Source of the DNA: Auraticoccus cholistanensis
Lineage (GTDB): Bacteria; Actinomycetota; Actinomycetes; Propionibacteriales; Propionibacteriaceae
Direction: 5' to 3'
NCBI RefSeq assembly: GCF_009742705.1
Contig: NZ_WPCU01000006.1
Span: 207-47,944 of the forward strand
DNA: 47,738 nt
Below are positions 1 through 7,795 of this stretch, piece by piece. The notes beneath the pieces were generated by a model. That model saw nothing but the letters and a program-made list of their open reading frames with translations, was not told the DNA's origin and did not search any database. Each line of letters begins with the position of its first letter. The first letter of the stretch is position 1. A program made the position numbers and the translations under genes.

Positions 1-105
1 TTTCCAGGGCCTTTTCGCCGTGGTCCGCGACGTGCGCCGGCGCGCGTGCACGACACCGCGGGGGCGGGTCCTGCCCACGACGCGGTGCAGCGGCCGTCGG
101 GCGCT

Positions 106-111
106 TAGGGT
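106..111 (+). promoter_or_regulatory. -10 box of a probable leaderless glmS promoter
   Basis: TAGGGT lies 7 nt before the glmS ATG (119), the spacing expected if transcription starts at or next to the start codon. No convincing -35 box is seen. The rest of bases 1-118 holds no gene I can support. Confidence 0.5.
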
Positions 112-118
112 GGGGCCC

Positions 119-1963
119 ATGTGTGGAATCGTGGGCTACGTCGGTCCCCAGCCGGCGACGAAGGTCGTGCTGCACGGGCTGAAGCGGCTGGAGTACCGCG
201 GGTACGACTCCGCCGGCGTGGCGGTGCCCGCCGAGGGGGGCCTGGCCGTGGCCAAGAAGGCCGGCAAGCTGGCCAACCTGGAGCGGGAGATCGAGTCGTC
301 GCCGCTGCCCGACAGCGGCACGGCCATCGGGCACACCCGCTGGGCCACGCACGGGGCCCCGACCGACGTCAACGCCCACCCCCACCGCAGCGACAGCGGT
401 CGCGTGGCGGTCATCCACAACGGCATCATCGAGAACTTCGTCGCGCTGCGTCGTGAGCTCCAGAGCTCCGGGATCACGATGACGTCGCAGACCGACACCG
501 AGGTGGTGGCTCACCTGCTCGGTCGGGAGCTCGAGTCGGGGTCGGAGCTGGCTCAGGCGATGCGGACGGTGTGCCAGCGGCTGCACGGCGCGTTCACCCT
601 CGTGGCCGTGGACGCCGAGCACCCCGGCACCGTGGTGGCGGCCCGGCGGAACTCGCCGCTGGTGGTCGGCCTCGGCGACGGCGAGAACTTCGTCGCCTCC
701 GACGTCGCCGCGTTCATCGAGCACACCCGGGACGCGGTCGAGCTCGGCCAGGACCAGGTCGTGGTGATGACCGCCGACTCCGTCGAGGTGACCGACTTCC
801 AGGCCCGCCCCGCCGAGACCACGCCGTACCGCGTCGAGTGGGACCTGTCGGCCGCGGAGAAGGGCGGCCACGACTGGTTCATGCGCAAGGAGATCTTCGA
901 GCAGCCGAAGGCGGTGGCCGACACCCTGCTGGACCGGCTCACCCTCGACGGCGCGCTCAAGCTCGACGAGATCCGCATCAGCCCCGACGAGCTGCGCCGC
1001 GTCGACAAGATCGTCATCATCGCCTGCGGCACGGCCTCCTACGCCGGGCTGGTGGCCAAGTACGCGATCGAGCACTGGACCCGCATCCCGTGCGAGGTCG
1101 AGCTGGCCAGCGAGTTCCGCTACCGCGACCCCATCGTCGGACCCTCCACGCTGGTGGTCGCCATCAGCCAGTCCGGGGAGACCGCCGACACGCTGATGGC
1201 CATCCGCCACGCCAAGGAGCAGCGGGCCCGGGTGCTGGCCATCTGCAACACCAACGGCTCCACCATCCCGCGCGAGTCCGACGCGGTCATCTACACCCAC
1301 GCCGGCCCCGAGATCGGGGTGGCCTCGACCAAGGGCTTCCTCACCCAGGTGGTGGCCTGCTACCTGCTGGGCCTCTACCTGGCCCAGGTCCACCAGACCA
1401 AGTTCGGCGACGAGATCGCCGCGGTGCTGGCCGAGCTGGAGGCGCTGCCGGAGAAGATCCAGCACGTCCTCGACGGCCAGCAGCAGGCCCTCGACCTGGC
1501 CCAGGAGCTGGTCGACCGGCCGTCCGTGCTGTTCCTGGGCCGCCACGTCGGCTACCCGATCGCCCTCGAGGGGGCGCTCAAGCTCAAGGAGCTGGCCTAC
1601 ATCCACGCCGAGGGGTTCGCCGCGGGCGAGCTCAAGCACGGCCCCATCGCGCTGATCGAGGACGGCCTGCCCGTGTTCGTCGTGGTGCCGCCGCAGGGCC
1701 GGGACATGCTCCACGACAAGGTCGTCTCCAACATCCAGGAGGTCCGCGCCCGCGGCGCCCGCACCATCGTGCTCGCCGAGGCCGACGACCCCGAGGTCGA
1801 GCCCTTCGCCGACGTGCTGATCAAGCTGCCCAAGGTGTCCACCCTGCTGCAGCCCATGCTGGCCATCGTCCCGCTGCAGCTCTTCGCCTGCGAGCTGGCC
1901 ACCCTCAAGGGCCACGACGTGGACCAGCCGCGCAACCTGGCCAAGTCGGTCACCGTCGAGTGA
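119..1963 (+). CDS. glmS: Glutamine--fructose-6-phosphate aminotransferase (isomerizing)
   Basis: Makes glucosamine-6-phosphate from fructose-6-phosphate and glutamine, the first step of UDP-GlcNAc and peptidoglycan synthesis; cytosolic. The 614-residue product is the usual length. It begins MCGIVGYVG, placing the nucleophilic Cys at residue 2 as needed for the N-terminal glutaminase (about 2-220), which fixes the ATG at 119 rather than an upstream in-frame codon. GHTRWATHG follows near residue 71. Two SIS isomerase domains cover about 295-600, with the sugar-phosphate loop SQSGETADT near 350 and the conserved C-terminus LAKSVTVE carrying the catalytic Lys. The stop overlaps the acpS start. 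A TAGGGT box 7 nt upstream suggests leaderless transcription. Identity is secure. Confidence 0.97.
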   Translation: MCGIVGYVGPQPATKVVLHGLKRLEYRGYDSAGVAVPAEGGLAVAKKAGKLANLEREIESSPLPDSGTAIGHTRWATHGAPTDVNAHPHRSDSGRVAVIHNGIIENFVALRRELQSSGITMTSQTDTEVVAHLLGRELESGSELAQAMRTVCQRLHGAFTLVAVDAEHPGTVVAARRNSPLVVGLGDGENFVASDVAAFIEHTRDAVELGQDQVVVMTADSVEVTDFQARPAETTPYRVEWDLSAAEKGGHDWFMRKEIFEQPKAVADTLLDRLTLDGALKLDEIRISPDELRRVDKIVIIACGTASYAGLVAKYAIEHWTRIPCEVELASEFRYRDPIVGPSTLVVAISQSGETADTLMAIRHAKEQRARVLAICNTNGSTIPRESDAVIYTHAGPEIGVASTKGFLTQVVACYLLGLYLAQVHQTKFGDEIAAVLAELEALPEKIQHVLDGQQQALDLAQELVDRPSVLFLGRHVGYPIALEGALKLKELAYIHAEGFAAGELKHGPIALIEDGLPVFVVVPPQGRDMLHDKVVSNIQEVRARGARTIVLAEADDPEVEPFADVLIKLPKVSTLLQPMLAIVPLQLFACELATLKGHDVDQPRNLAKSVTVE

Positions 1964-2310
1964 TCGTCGGGGTCGGCGTCGACCTGTGCGAGATCGCACG
2001 GTTCGAGGCAGCGGAACGACGGCACCCAGGTCTGACCCGGCGGTGCCTGACCCCGGCCGAGGCGGCGACCTCGCTGGCCTCGCGGGCCGCCCGGTTCGCG
2101 GCCAAGGAGGCGCTGGCCAAGGCGCTCACCTCACCCGGTGGGCTGGCCTGGCACGACGCCGAGGTCGTCACCTCGGCCAGCGGTGCACCCTCGCTGGTCA
2201 TGCGGGGGACCGTGCTCGCCCGGGCCGAGTCCCTCGGCGTGACCCGGGTGCACCTGTCGCTGTCCCACGACGCCGGCCACGCCATCGCCATGGTCGTCTG
2301 CGAGGCTTGA
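1960..2310 (+). CDS. acpS: Holo-[acyl-carrier-protein] synthase
   Basis: Transfers 4'-phosphopantetheine from CoA to the serine of acyl carrier protein, activating fatty-acid synthesis. The 116-residue product has the family signatures: [12 protein letters not shown] at the N-terminus (Mg-binding Asp), [12 protein letters not shown] in the middle (Mg-binding Glu) and a C-terminal LSLSHD strand. The GTG start at 1960 overlaps the glmS stop as GTGA, implying translational coupling, and puts VIVGVGVD at the extreme N-terminus as in homologues. The order glmS-acpS-nnr-alr is common in Actinomycetota. Length and motifs leave little doubt. Confidence 0.95.
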   Translation: MIVGVGVDLCEIARFEAAERRHPGLTRRCLTPAEAATSLASRAARFAAKEALAKALTSPGGLAWHDAEVVTSASGAPSLVMRGTVLARAESLGVTRVHLSLSHDAGHAIAMVVCEA

Positions 2311-2344
2311 CCCACCCACCACCGAGCCCGGACCGGGAGGACCT

Positions 2345-3859
2345 GTGCTGGTAGCCCACCGCGTCGACCACATCCGTGCCGCGGAGGAGAGCGAGATGGC
2401 GGCGCTGGAGGCGTCCGGTCGCCCGGCCGGGGAGCTCATGCAGCGCGCCGCCGCGGCGCTGGCCACCGCCGTGCTCGACGAGCTGGGCGGCGGCTACGGC
2501 CGGTCGGTGCTGGTGCTGGCCAACTCCGGGGGCAACGGCGGGGACGCCCTGCACGCCGGAGCGCGGCTGCTCCGCCGCGGGGTCGCGGTCCGTGCCTGCG
2601 CCACCAGCAGCCAAGGGCTCCACCGGGGTGGGGCCCACGCCCTGCTGGCGGCCGGCGGCCGCACGGTCGAGCTCGGCGAGGCCGAGGCCCTGCTGCAGGC
2701 GGGCCGGGTCGACCTGGTGCTCGACGGGGCGCTCGGCATCGGCGGACGCGGCGGGCTGACGGGGACGGCGTCACGGCTGGCCGAGGTCTGCGCCCGGACC
2801 GGTGCCCGCGTGCTCGCGGTCGACCTGCCCTCCGGGCTGGTGGCCGACAGCGGGGCGGTGCACGAGTCCTTCACCGCCACCCGCACCGTCACCTTCGGCA
2901 CCCGGCGGCTGGTCCACCTGCAGCAGCCGGCGGCGTCGCGCTGCGGACGCGTCGAGGTGGCCGACATCGGGCTGCGCCTCCCCGAGCCCGACCTCCGCGG
3001 CTGGGAGGTGGCCGACCTGGCCGCCGCCCTGCCCGTCCCCGGCCCCACCGACCACAAGTACAGCCGTGGGGTGGTCGGTCTCGACACCGGCTCGGCGCAG
3101 TACCCCGGCGCGGCCCTGCTGGGGGTCCTCGGCGCCGTGCACACCGGCGTGGGCATGGTCCGCTACCTCGGCTCGGCCGCCGAGACGGTCACCGCGCGCC
3201 TGCCGAACGTGGTGACCGCCGCCGGTCGGGTGCAGGCCCTCGTCCTGGGCTCCGGCTGGGGTGCCGACGAGGACGGACCACGCCGGCTGCGCGAGGCCTT
3301 CGCCCGCACCCACGACGAGGGGTCCGCCCTGCTGCTGGACGCCGACGCGCTCGCGGCCCTGCCGGCGCTGGTCGAGGACCCGACGCCGCGGCCCGCCCCG
3401 GACCGGCTGCTGCTCACCCCGCACGCCGGCGAGCTGGCCCGGCTGCTCGACCGCGACCGCGACGACGTCGAGACCGACCCCCTCGGCGCCGCGCGGGAGG
3501 CGGCGACCCGGTACGGGGCGACCGTCCTGCTCAAGGGGGCCAGCCAGTACGTGGTCCGGCCGGGCGTCGACGTCGTCGACGTCGCCCTGCCGGGTCCCGC
3601 GTGGACCGGGCAGGCCGGCTCCGGCGACGTCCTCGCCGGGATCTGCGGGTCGCTGCTGGCCGGCGGCCTGCCCGCCGGCGACGCGGCCGCCGCCGGAGCG
3701 TCCCTGCAGGCCCTGGCGGCCGCCCGTCACCCGGGCCCGCAGCCGCCGCAGACCCTGGCCGAGCGCCTGCCCGAGCTGGTGGCCGGGCTCACCTCGGCGC
3801 CGGGGGCGACGCGGCGCCGGGCCGGCACCGCCGAGGTCGGGGCACAATGGGGCCCGTGA
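2345..3859 (+). CDS. nnr: Bifunctional NAD(P)H-hydrate repair enzyme (epimerase/dehydratase)
   Basis: Repairs hydrated NADH/NADPH: the N-terminal YjeF-type domain epimerises R- to S-NAD(P)HX, and the C-terminal ribokinase-like domain dehydrates S-NAD(P)HX with ADP. In 504 residues, the N domain (about 1-215) has GGNGGDALHAG, a variant of the usual NNGGDGL loop, and VDLPSGLVADSG. The C domain (about 225-490) has LLTPHAGELARLL and AGSGDVLAG, the nucleotide and anion-hole motifs. The GTG start at 2345 has GGGAGG five bases upstream, and the gap to acpS is 34 bp. The stop overlaps the alr start, so the genes are probably one operon. Confidence 0.93.
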   Translation: MLVAHRVDHIRAAEESEMAALEASGRPAGELMQRAAAALATAVLDELGGGYGRSVLVLANSGGNGGDALHAGARLLRRGVAVRACATSSQGLHRGGAHALLAAGGRTVELGEAEALLQAGRVDLVLDGALGIGGRGGLTGTASRLAEVCARTGARVLAVDLPSGLVADSGAVHESFTATRTVTFGTRRLVHLQQPAASRCGRVEVADIGLRLPEPDLRGWEVADLAAALPVPGPTDHKYSRGVVGLDTGSAQYPGAALLGVLGAVHTGVGMVRYLGSAAETVTARLPNVVTAAGRVQALVLGSGWGADEDGPRRLREAFARTHDEGSALLLDADALAALPALVEDPTPRPAPDRLLLTPHAGELARLLDRDRDDVETDPLGAAREAATRYGATVLLKGASQYVVRPGVDVVDVALPGPAWTGQAGSGDVLAGICGSLLAGGLPAGDAAAAGASLQALAAARHPGPQPPQTLAERLPELVAGLTSAPGATRRRAGTAEVGAQWGP

Positions 3860-5061
3860 ACGTCTCCCCAGGTCCGGCGGCGGGGCTCATCCACCCCGCC
3901 ACCGCCTCCGCCGAGATCGACCTCGAGGCCTACCAGCACAACCTGCGCCAGCTCGCCGCCCACGTCGCCCCGGCCGAGCTGCTGGCCGTGGTGAAGGCCG
4001 ACGCCTACGGCCACGGGCTGGTGCCCTGCGCCCGGGCGGCCCGCGAGGCCGGCGTCCCGTGGCTCGGCGTCGCCACCCCGGGCGAGGCCCTCGCGCTGCG
4101 CGAGTCCGGGGACACCGGGCGGCTGCTGTGCTGGCTGTACGGCCCCGATGAGGACCTGACGTCGCTGGTCGCCGCGGACGTCGACGTCTCCGCCTCCTCG
4201 GTCGAGCAGGTCAGCGACCTGGTGGCCGCGGCCGCGACCTGCGAGCGGTCCGCCCGGGTGCACCTCAAGGTCGACACCGGTCTGCACCGCAACGGCAGCC
4301 CGCTGGAGGAGTGGCCCGCCCTGGTGGGCGCCGCCGCCGAGGCCGAGCGCTTCGGCGCGCTCGAGGTCGTCGGCGTCTGGTCACACCTGGCGGCCGCCGA
4401 GGACCCCGACCACCCCAGCACCGACGCCCAGCTGCAGGCCTTCGAGGAGGCCCTCGAGATCGCCCGGGCCGAGGGTCTGGAGCCGGCCACCAACCACCTG
4501 GCCAACTCCGCCGGCGCGCTGCTGCTGCCACGCAGCCACCACCAGATGGTGCGGGTGGGGATCGCCGGCTACGGGGTCGACCCGGCGCCCGGGGTGGCCG
4601 CGTCCGCCGGGGTGGCGCTGCGGCCCGTGATGAGGCTGCGGGCGCAGCTGGTCAACGTCAAGGACGTGGCCGAGGGGCAGGGCGTCTCCTACGGCCACAC
4701 CTGGGTGGCCGACCGCGACACCCGCGTCGGGCTCGTGCCGCTGGGCTACGCCGACGGGATCCCCCGCCACGCCAGCTCCCGGGCCGAGGTCTGGGTCGGC
4801 GACCGGCGCGCTCCGGTGCGGGGCAGCGTGTGCATGGACCAGCTCGTCATCGAGCTCGGCCCCGACGCGCCCGAGCAGGTGGGCGACGAGGTGGTGCTCT
4901 TCGGCGCCCCGCCCGCGCCGACGGCCGAGGAGTGGGGCCAGGTGTGCGGCACCATCGGCTACGAGATCGTCGCCCGGATCGGCGCCCGGGTGCCGCGGCA
5001 CCACGTCGGTGCCGGTGGCGCGGCCGCCCCTGGTCGCGGGCAGGGACGGGACACCCGGTGA
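3856..5061 (+). CDS. alr: Alanine racemase
   Basis: PLP enzyme interconverting L- and D-alanine for peptidoglycan. Starting from GTG 3856 it has 401 residues. AEIDLEAYQHNL begins the TIM barrel, VVKADAYGHG carries the PLP-binding Lys, and LVPLGYADGIPR contains the catalytic Tyr region in the C-terminal beta domain, followed by VCMDQL. Two starts compete: ATG 3847 (three residues longer) and GTG 3856. I prefer 3856 because it overlaps the nnr stop as GTGA and lies 7 nt after CACAAT (3843-3848), a possible -10 box. The C-terminal tail after about residue 385 is Gly/Arg-rich and probably disordered. Confidence 0.94.
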   Translation: MNVSPGPAAGLIHPATASAEIDLEAYQHNLRQLAAHVAPAELLAVVKADAYGHGLVPCARAAREAGVPWLGVATPGEALALRESGDTGRLLCWLYGPDEDLTSLVAADVDVSASSVEQVSDLVAAAATCERSARVHLKVDTGLHRNGSPLEEWPALVGAAAEAERFGALEVVGVWSHLAAAEDPDHPSTDAQLQAFEEALEIARAEGLEPATNHLANSAGALLLPRSHHQMVRVGIAGYGVDPAPGVAASAGVALRPVMRLRAQLVNVKDVAEGQGVSYGHTWVADRDTRVGLVPLGYADGIPRHASSRAEVWVGDRRAPVRGSVCMDQLVIELGPDAPEQVGDEVVLFGAPPAPTAEEWGQVCGTIGYEIVARIGARVPRHHVGAGGAAAPGRGQGRDTR

Positions 5062-6299
5062 GCCGGGGCGTGCCCGACCGCCGCCGCGGCCGGCCGCTCC
5101 CGGCTGCCCGGCCCGCGCCCGTGCGGACCCCCCAGGCCGCCCGGCAGAACCCTCCCCACCCGCGTCGTCCCGTCGTGCCGTCCATCCCCTTCCGGGTGGG
5201 ACGGCACCGTGAGCCCGGCGGGCTGGCCCGGGCGGTGGGCGTGTTCGCCGGACTCACCGCCCTCGCCGCAGGCGGGGTGGCCGCCGGGCTCGAGCTCGAG
5301 CGCCGCATCGTCGGCCGCGGCTCCCGCGACCGGGACGTCCCCGCCGAGGACTTCTTCGGCCTCCGCTCCGACGGGCCGGCGGTGACCACCTCCGACGGGC
5401 TGGTGCTGCACACCGAGGTCGACGAGCTCGCCGACCACCAGCCGCTCGGGGACGGGCCGGTGTACCCCGAGCTCACCGTGGTGATGGTCCACGGCTACGC
5501 GCTGAGCCTCGACTGCTTCCACTTCCAGCGCAAGCACCTGCGCGGCCGGGCCCGGCTCGTCCTCTACGACCAGCGCAGCCACGGACGCTCACCGATGGCG
5601 GACCCGAAGAGCTGCCGCATCGACCAGCTCGGGGACGACCTGCTGGCCGTGCTGCAGCAGACCGGCGTCACCGGGCCCGTGGTGCTGATCGGGCACTCCA
5701 TGGGCGGCATGACCGTCATGAACCTGGCTCGCCGCCACCCCGAGCTGTTCGGCGACCTGGTCGCCGGCGTCGTGCTGCTGTCGACCTCCCCGGCCGACCT
5801 GGGGGAGCACTCACCCATCCGCGGCATCCCCGGCCGGGCGTTCTCGCGGGTGGTGCCGCCCACGCTGGCCCTGCTGAACCGGGTGCCGGAGCTGGTCACC
5901 CGCAGCCGGCGGGCCGGGTCCGACCTCGGCTTCGTGGCCACCAAGCAGCTCGCCTTCGGCACCGAGGTGCCACCGTCCTACGTCGAGTTCGTCAGCGAGA
6001 TGCTGGCCGAGACCTCGCTGCAGGTGGTCGCCGACTTCTACCCGGCGTTCTCCGAGCTGGACGAGATCGCCGCCTTCCCGGTGCTGGCCGGCGTCGAGAC
6101 CGCGGTGGTGGGCGGCCAGGACGACACGATCACCCCGATCGAGCACACCGAGGTGATCATCGGCCTGCTGCCCGGGGCGGACGCGCTGGTGCTGGAGAAC
6201 TCCGGTCACATGGCGCTGATCGAGCACCACCTGCAGGTCGACGAGGTGATCGACGCCCTGCTGGTCAGGGTCGAGCGCAACCGTCGCGAGGCCGCCTGA
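5058..6299 (+). CDS. Membrane-anchored alpha/beta-fold hydrolase
   Basis: Alpha/beta hydrolase of unknown substrate. An Arg/Pro-rich N-terminus is followed by a hydrophobic segment (AVGVFAGLTALAAGGVAAGL, roughly residues 60-80), so the catalytic domain may be tethered to the membrane. The core shows VVMVHGYALSLDCF (oxyanion strand), the nucleophile elbow GHSMGG, a late Asp (GGQDDTITP) and the catalytic His in NSGHMALIE. GTG 5058 overlaps the alr stop as GTGA; GTG 5175 would remove 39 residues but has no visible ribosome-binding site. Hydrolases with this architecture often follow alr in related actinobacteria. It ends 15 bp from the convergent mgtA-like gene. The function is sure, the start less so. 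Confidence 0.88.
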   Translation: MSRGVPDRRRGRPLPAARPAPVRTPQAARQNPPHPRRPVVPSIPFRVGRHREPGGLARAVGVFAGLTALAAGGVAAGLELERRIVGRGSRDRDVPAEDFFGLRSDGPAVTTSDGLVLHTEVDELADHQPLGDGPVYPELTVVMVHGYALSLDCFHFQRKHLRGRARLVLYDQRSHGRSPMADPKSCRIDQLGDDLLAVLQQTGVTGPVVLIGHSMGGMTVMNLARRHPELFGDLVAGVVLLSTSPADLGEHSPIRGIPGRAFSRVVPPTLALLNRVPELVTRSRRAGSDLGFVATKQLAFGTEVPPSYVEFVSEMLAETSLQVVADFYPAFSELDEIAAFPVLAGVETAVVGGQDDTITPIEHTEVIIGLLPGADALVLENSGHMALIEHHLQVDEVIDALLVRVERNRREAA

Positions 6300-6314
6300 G
6301 CCGGCCCGGACGGC

Positions 6315-7451
6315 TCAGACCACCTGCTGCAGCCGGTGCGCCTCGACGGCCGCCCGGTAGTGGCCGACCAGCCGCTCGCAGACCGCCGACCAGGTCCGTC
6401 CCCGCACCGACTCGCGCGCCGCGCGGCTGAAGGCCAGCCGCTTGCGCTCGTCACCGACCAGGTCCTGCACCTGGCTGCGCAGCGTCGCCAGGTCGCCGGC
6501 CGGGTAGAGCCAGCCGGTGTGGCTGGGGTCGATCAGGTCGATGGGGCCGCCGCGGGCCGGGGCGATCGCCGGCACCCCGCTGGCCAGCGCCTCCTGCACC
6601 GACTGGCAGAAGGTCTCCATCTCGCCCGGGTGGACGAACACGTCCAGGCTCGCCATCGCCCGCGGCAGGTCGTCGCCGGTCAGCTGGCCCAGGAACACCG
6701 CCCCGGGCAGCTCCGCCTCGAGCTCCGGGCGCCGCGGGCCGTCGCCGATCACCACCAGCCGGGTGCCGGGCAGGTCGGCCAGCACCCGCAGGTCCTCGAC
6801 CTGCTTCTCCGGCGCCAGCCGGCCGACGTAGCCGACGATCCGCTCACCGCCGGGGGCGAGACGGCGACGCAGCTCCTCGTCGCGCCTGCCGGGGGAGAAC
6901 CGGACGGCGTCCACCCCGCGGCCCCACATGCCCACCCGCGGGATGCCGCGGTTGATCAGCACCTGCCGGGTGTAGGAGGAGGGGGCCAGCGTCATCGTGG
7001 CGAGGGAGTGGGTGTTGCGGACCCGCCGCCAGATGAACGACTGCGCCGGGCCGATCCAGTACCGCGTGGCGAAGGAGGCGTACTCGGTCTGGTAGACGGC
7101 CACGCTGGGGATGCCCATCCGGTGGGCCACCGTGACGGCCTTGTGGCCCATGCTGATCGGGGCCGCCGCGTGCACCACGTCGGGCTGGAAGTCGGCCAGC
7201 ACCGTCTCCAGCCGCAGGCTGGTGGTCACCCCGAACGGGAGGTCGGGATAGCCCGGGAAGGTGCCCGAGGGTGCGGCCACGACGGGGAAGCCGGCGTAGC
7301 TGGACGGCGCCTGTCCACCGCTGGAGGGGGCGATCACGAGGGCCTGGTGGCCGGTGTCGCGCAGGTGCTCCAGCACCCGCATCACCGAGTGGGCCACGCC
7401 GTTGACCGACGGCAGGAAGCTCTCTGTCACGATCGCTACGCGCACAACCAC
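6315..7451 (-). CDS. mgtA: GT4 glycosyltransferase, MgtA-type GDP-mannose-dependent mannosyltransferase
   Basis: Probably transfers alpha-mannose from GDP-mannose to a glycolipid acceptor of the envelope. The 378-residue GT-B protein begins VRVAIVTESFLPSVNGVAHS, close to the N-terminus I recall for mycobacterial MgtA (formerly PimB, Rv0557). It also shares a YQTEYASFA-like segment, the GVDAVRFSPG linker, GYVGRLAPEKQVEDL at the start of the nucleotide domain, and the retaining-GT signature ETFCQSVQEALASGVP (the E-x7-E motif). GTG 7451 is used; GTG 7445 is an alternative. It is a single gene facing the hydrolase, so it needs its own promoter, which I do not see. The exact acceptor is not predictable. 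Confidence 0.87.
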   Translation of the reverse strand: MVVRVAIVTESFLPSVNGVAHSVMRVLEHLRDTGHQALVIAPSSGGQAPSSYAGFPVVAAPSGTFPGYPDLPFGVTTSLRLETVLADFQPDVVHAAAPISMGHKAVTVAHRMGIPSVAVYQTEYASFATRYWIGPAQSFIWRRVRNTHSLATMTLAPSSYTRQVLINRGIPRVGMWGRGVDAVRFSPGRRDEELRRRLAPGGERIVGYVGRLAPEKQVEDLRVLADLPGTRLVVIGDGPRRPELEAELPGAVFLGQLTGDDLPRAMASLDVFVHPGEMETFCQSVQEALASGVPAIAPARGGPIDLIDPSHTGWLYPAGDLATLRSQVQDLVGDERKRLAFSRAARESVRGRTWSAVCERLVGHYRAAVEAHRLQQVV

Positions 7452-7592
7452 GACTCCATCCTCGTCCGGTGACGACTCCGGGACCGGCTCCGGTCACGTC
7501 GCCCAACGCTGGGTGACGACCCGGTGCCGGACCGGTCCCCATGGTGTCACGCGACGTCCACCCGCCCCGGCACCTCGACCGGCGCAGCGCGA

Positions 7593-7622
7593 TTCTGGTT
7601 CCTGGGGCCCGGCTGGTAGGCT
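7593..7622 (+). promoter_or_regulatory. Candidate promoter of the helicase leader
   Basis: TTCTGG (7593-7598) and TAGGCT (7617-7622) are separated by 18 bp. The predicted start of transcription falls at 7629-7630, the ATG of a 13-codon ORF. The leader to the helicase would be about 166 nt. Confidence 0.45.
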
Positions 7623-7629
7623 CTTCTCC

Positions 7630-7671
7630 ATGCCCGGCTGCGCAGCGCAGTGCGGGAAGTGCAGCGCCTGA
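7630..7671 (+). CDS. Possible leaderless cysteine-containing leader peptide (13 aa)
   Basis: The ORF encodes MPGCAAQCGKCSA, with three Cys in a Cx3Cx2C spacing. Its ATG lies 7 nt after the TAGGCT box, so it could be translated as a leaderless mRNA, and it ends 124 nt before the helicase start. Cys-rich leaderless upstream ORFs that attenuate downstream genes are known in mycobacteria; whether this one works that way is inference. It has no ribosome-binding site, and its short length means chance cannot be excluded. Confidence 0.35.
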   Translation: MPGCAAQCGKCSA

Positions 7672-7795
7672 CTCAGCCACCACTCCGGTAGGCCCAGAGG
7701 TCGTGGCGCACGCGGTTCGCCAACCCACCCCCGTCGCACAGCCACGGGGATCGGCGTGCCCACGACAGGGTCTCCGACCCGGATGAGAGCTACAC

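Larger units (their letters stand above)
7452..7795. other. Intergenic leader region before the DEAD-box helicase
   Basis: This 344-bp stretch separates the divergent mannosyltransferase and helicase genes. It holds a candidate promoter (7593-7622), a 13-codon cysteine ORF starting at the predicted transcription start (7630), then about 120 nt of leader with a possible long-range stem (CGTGGC 7702-7707 with GCCACG 7741-7746), and a purine-rich GATGAGAG before the helicase GTG. Nothing else recognisable is present. Confidence 0.5.
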
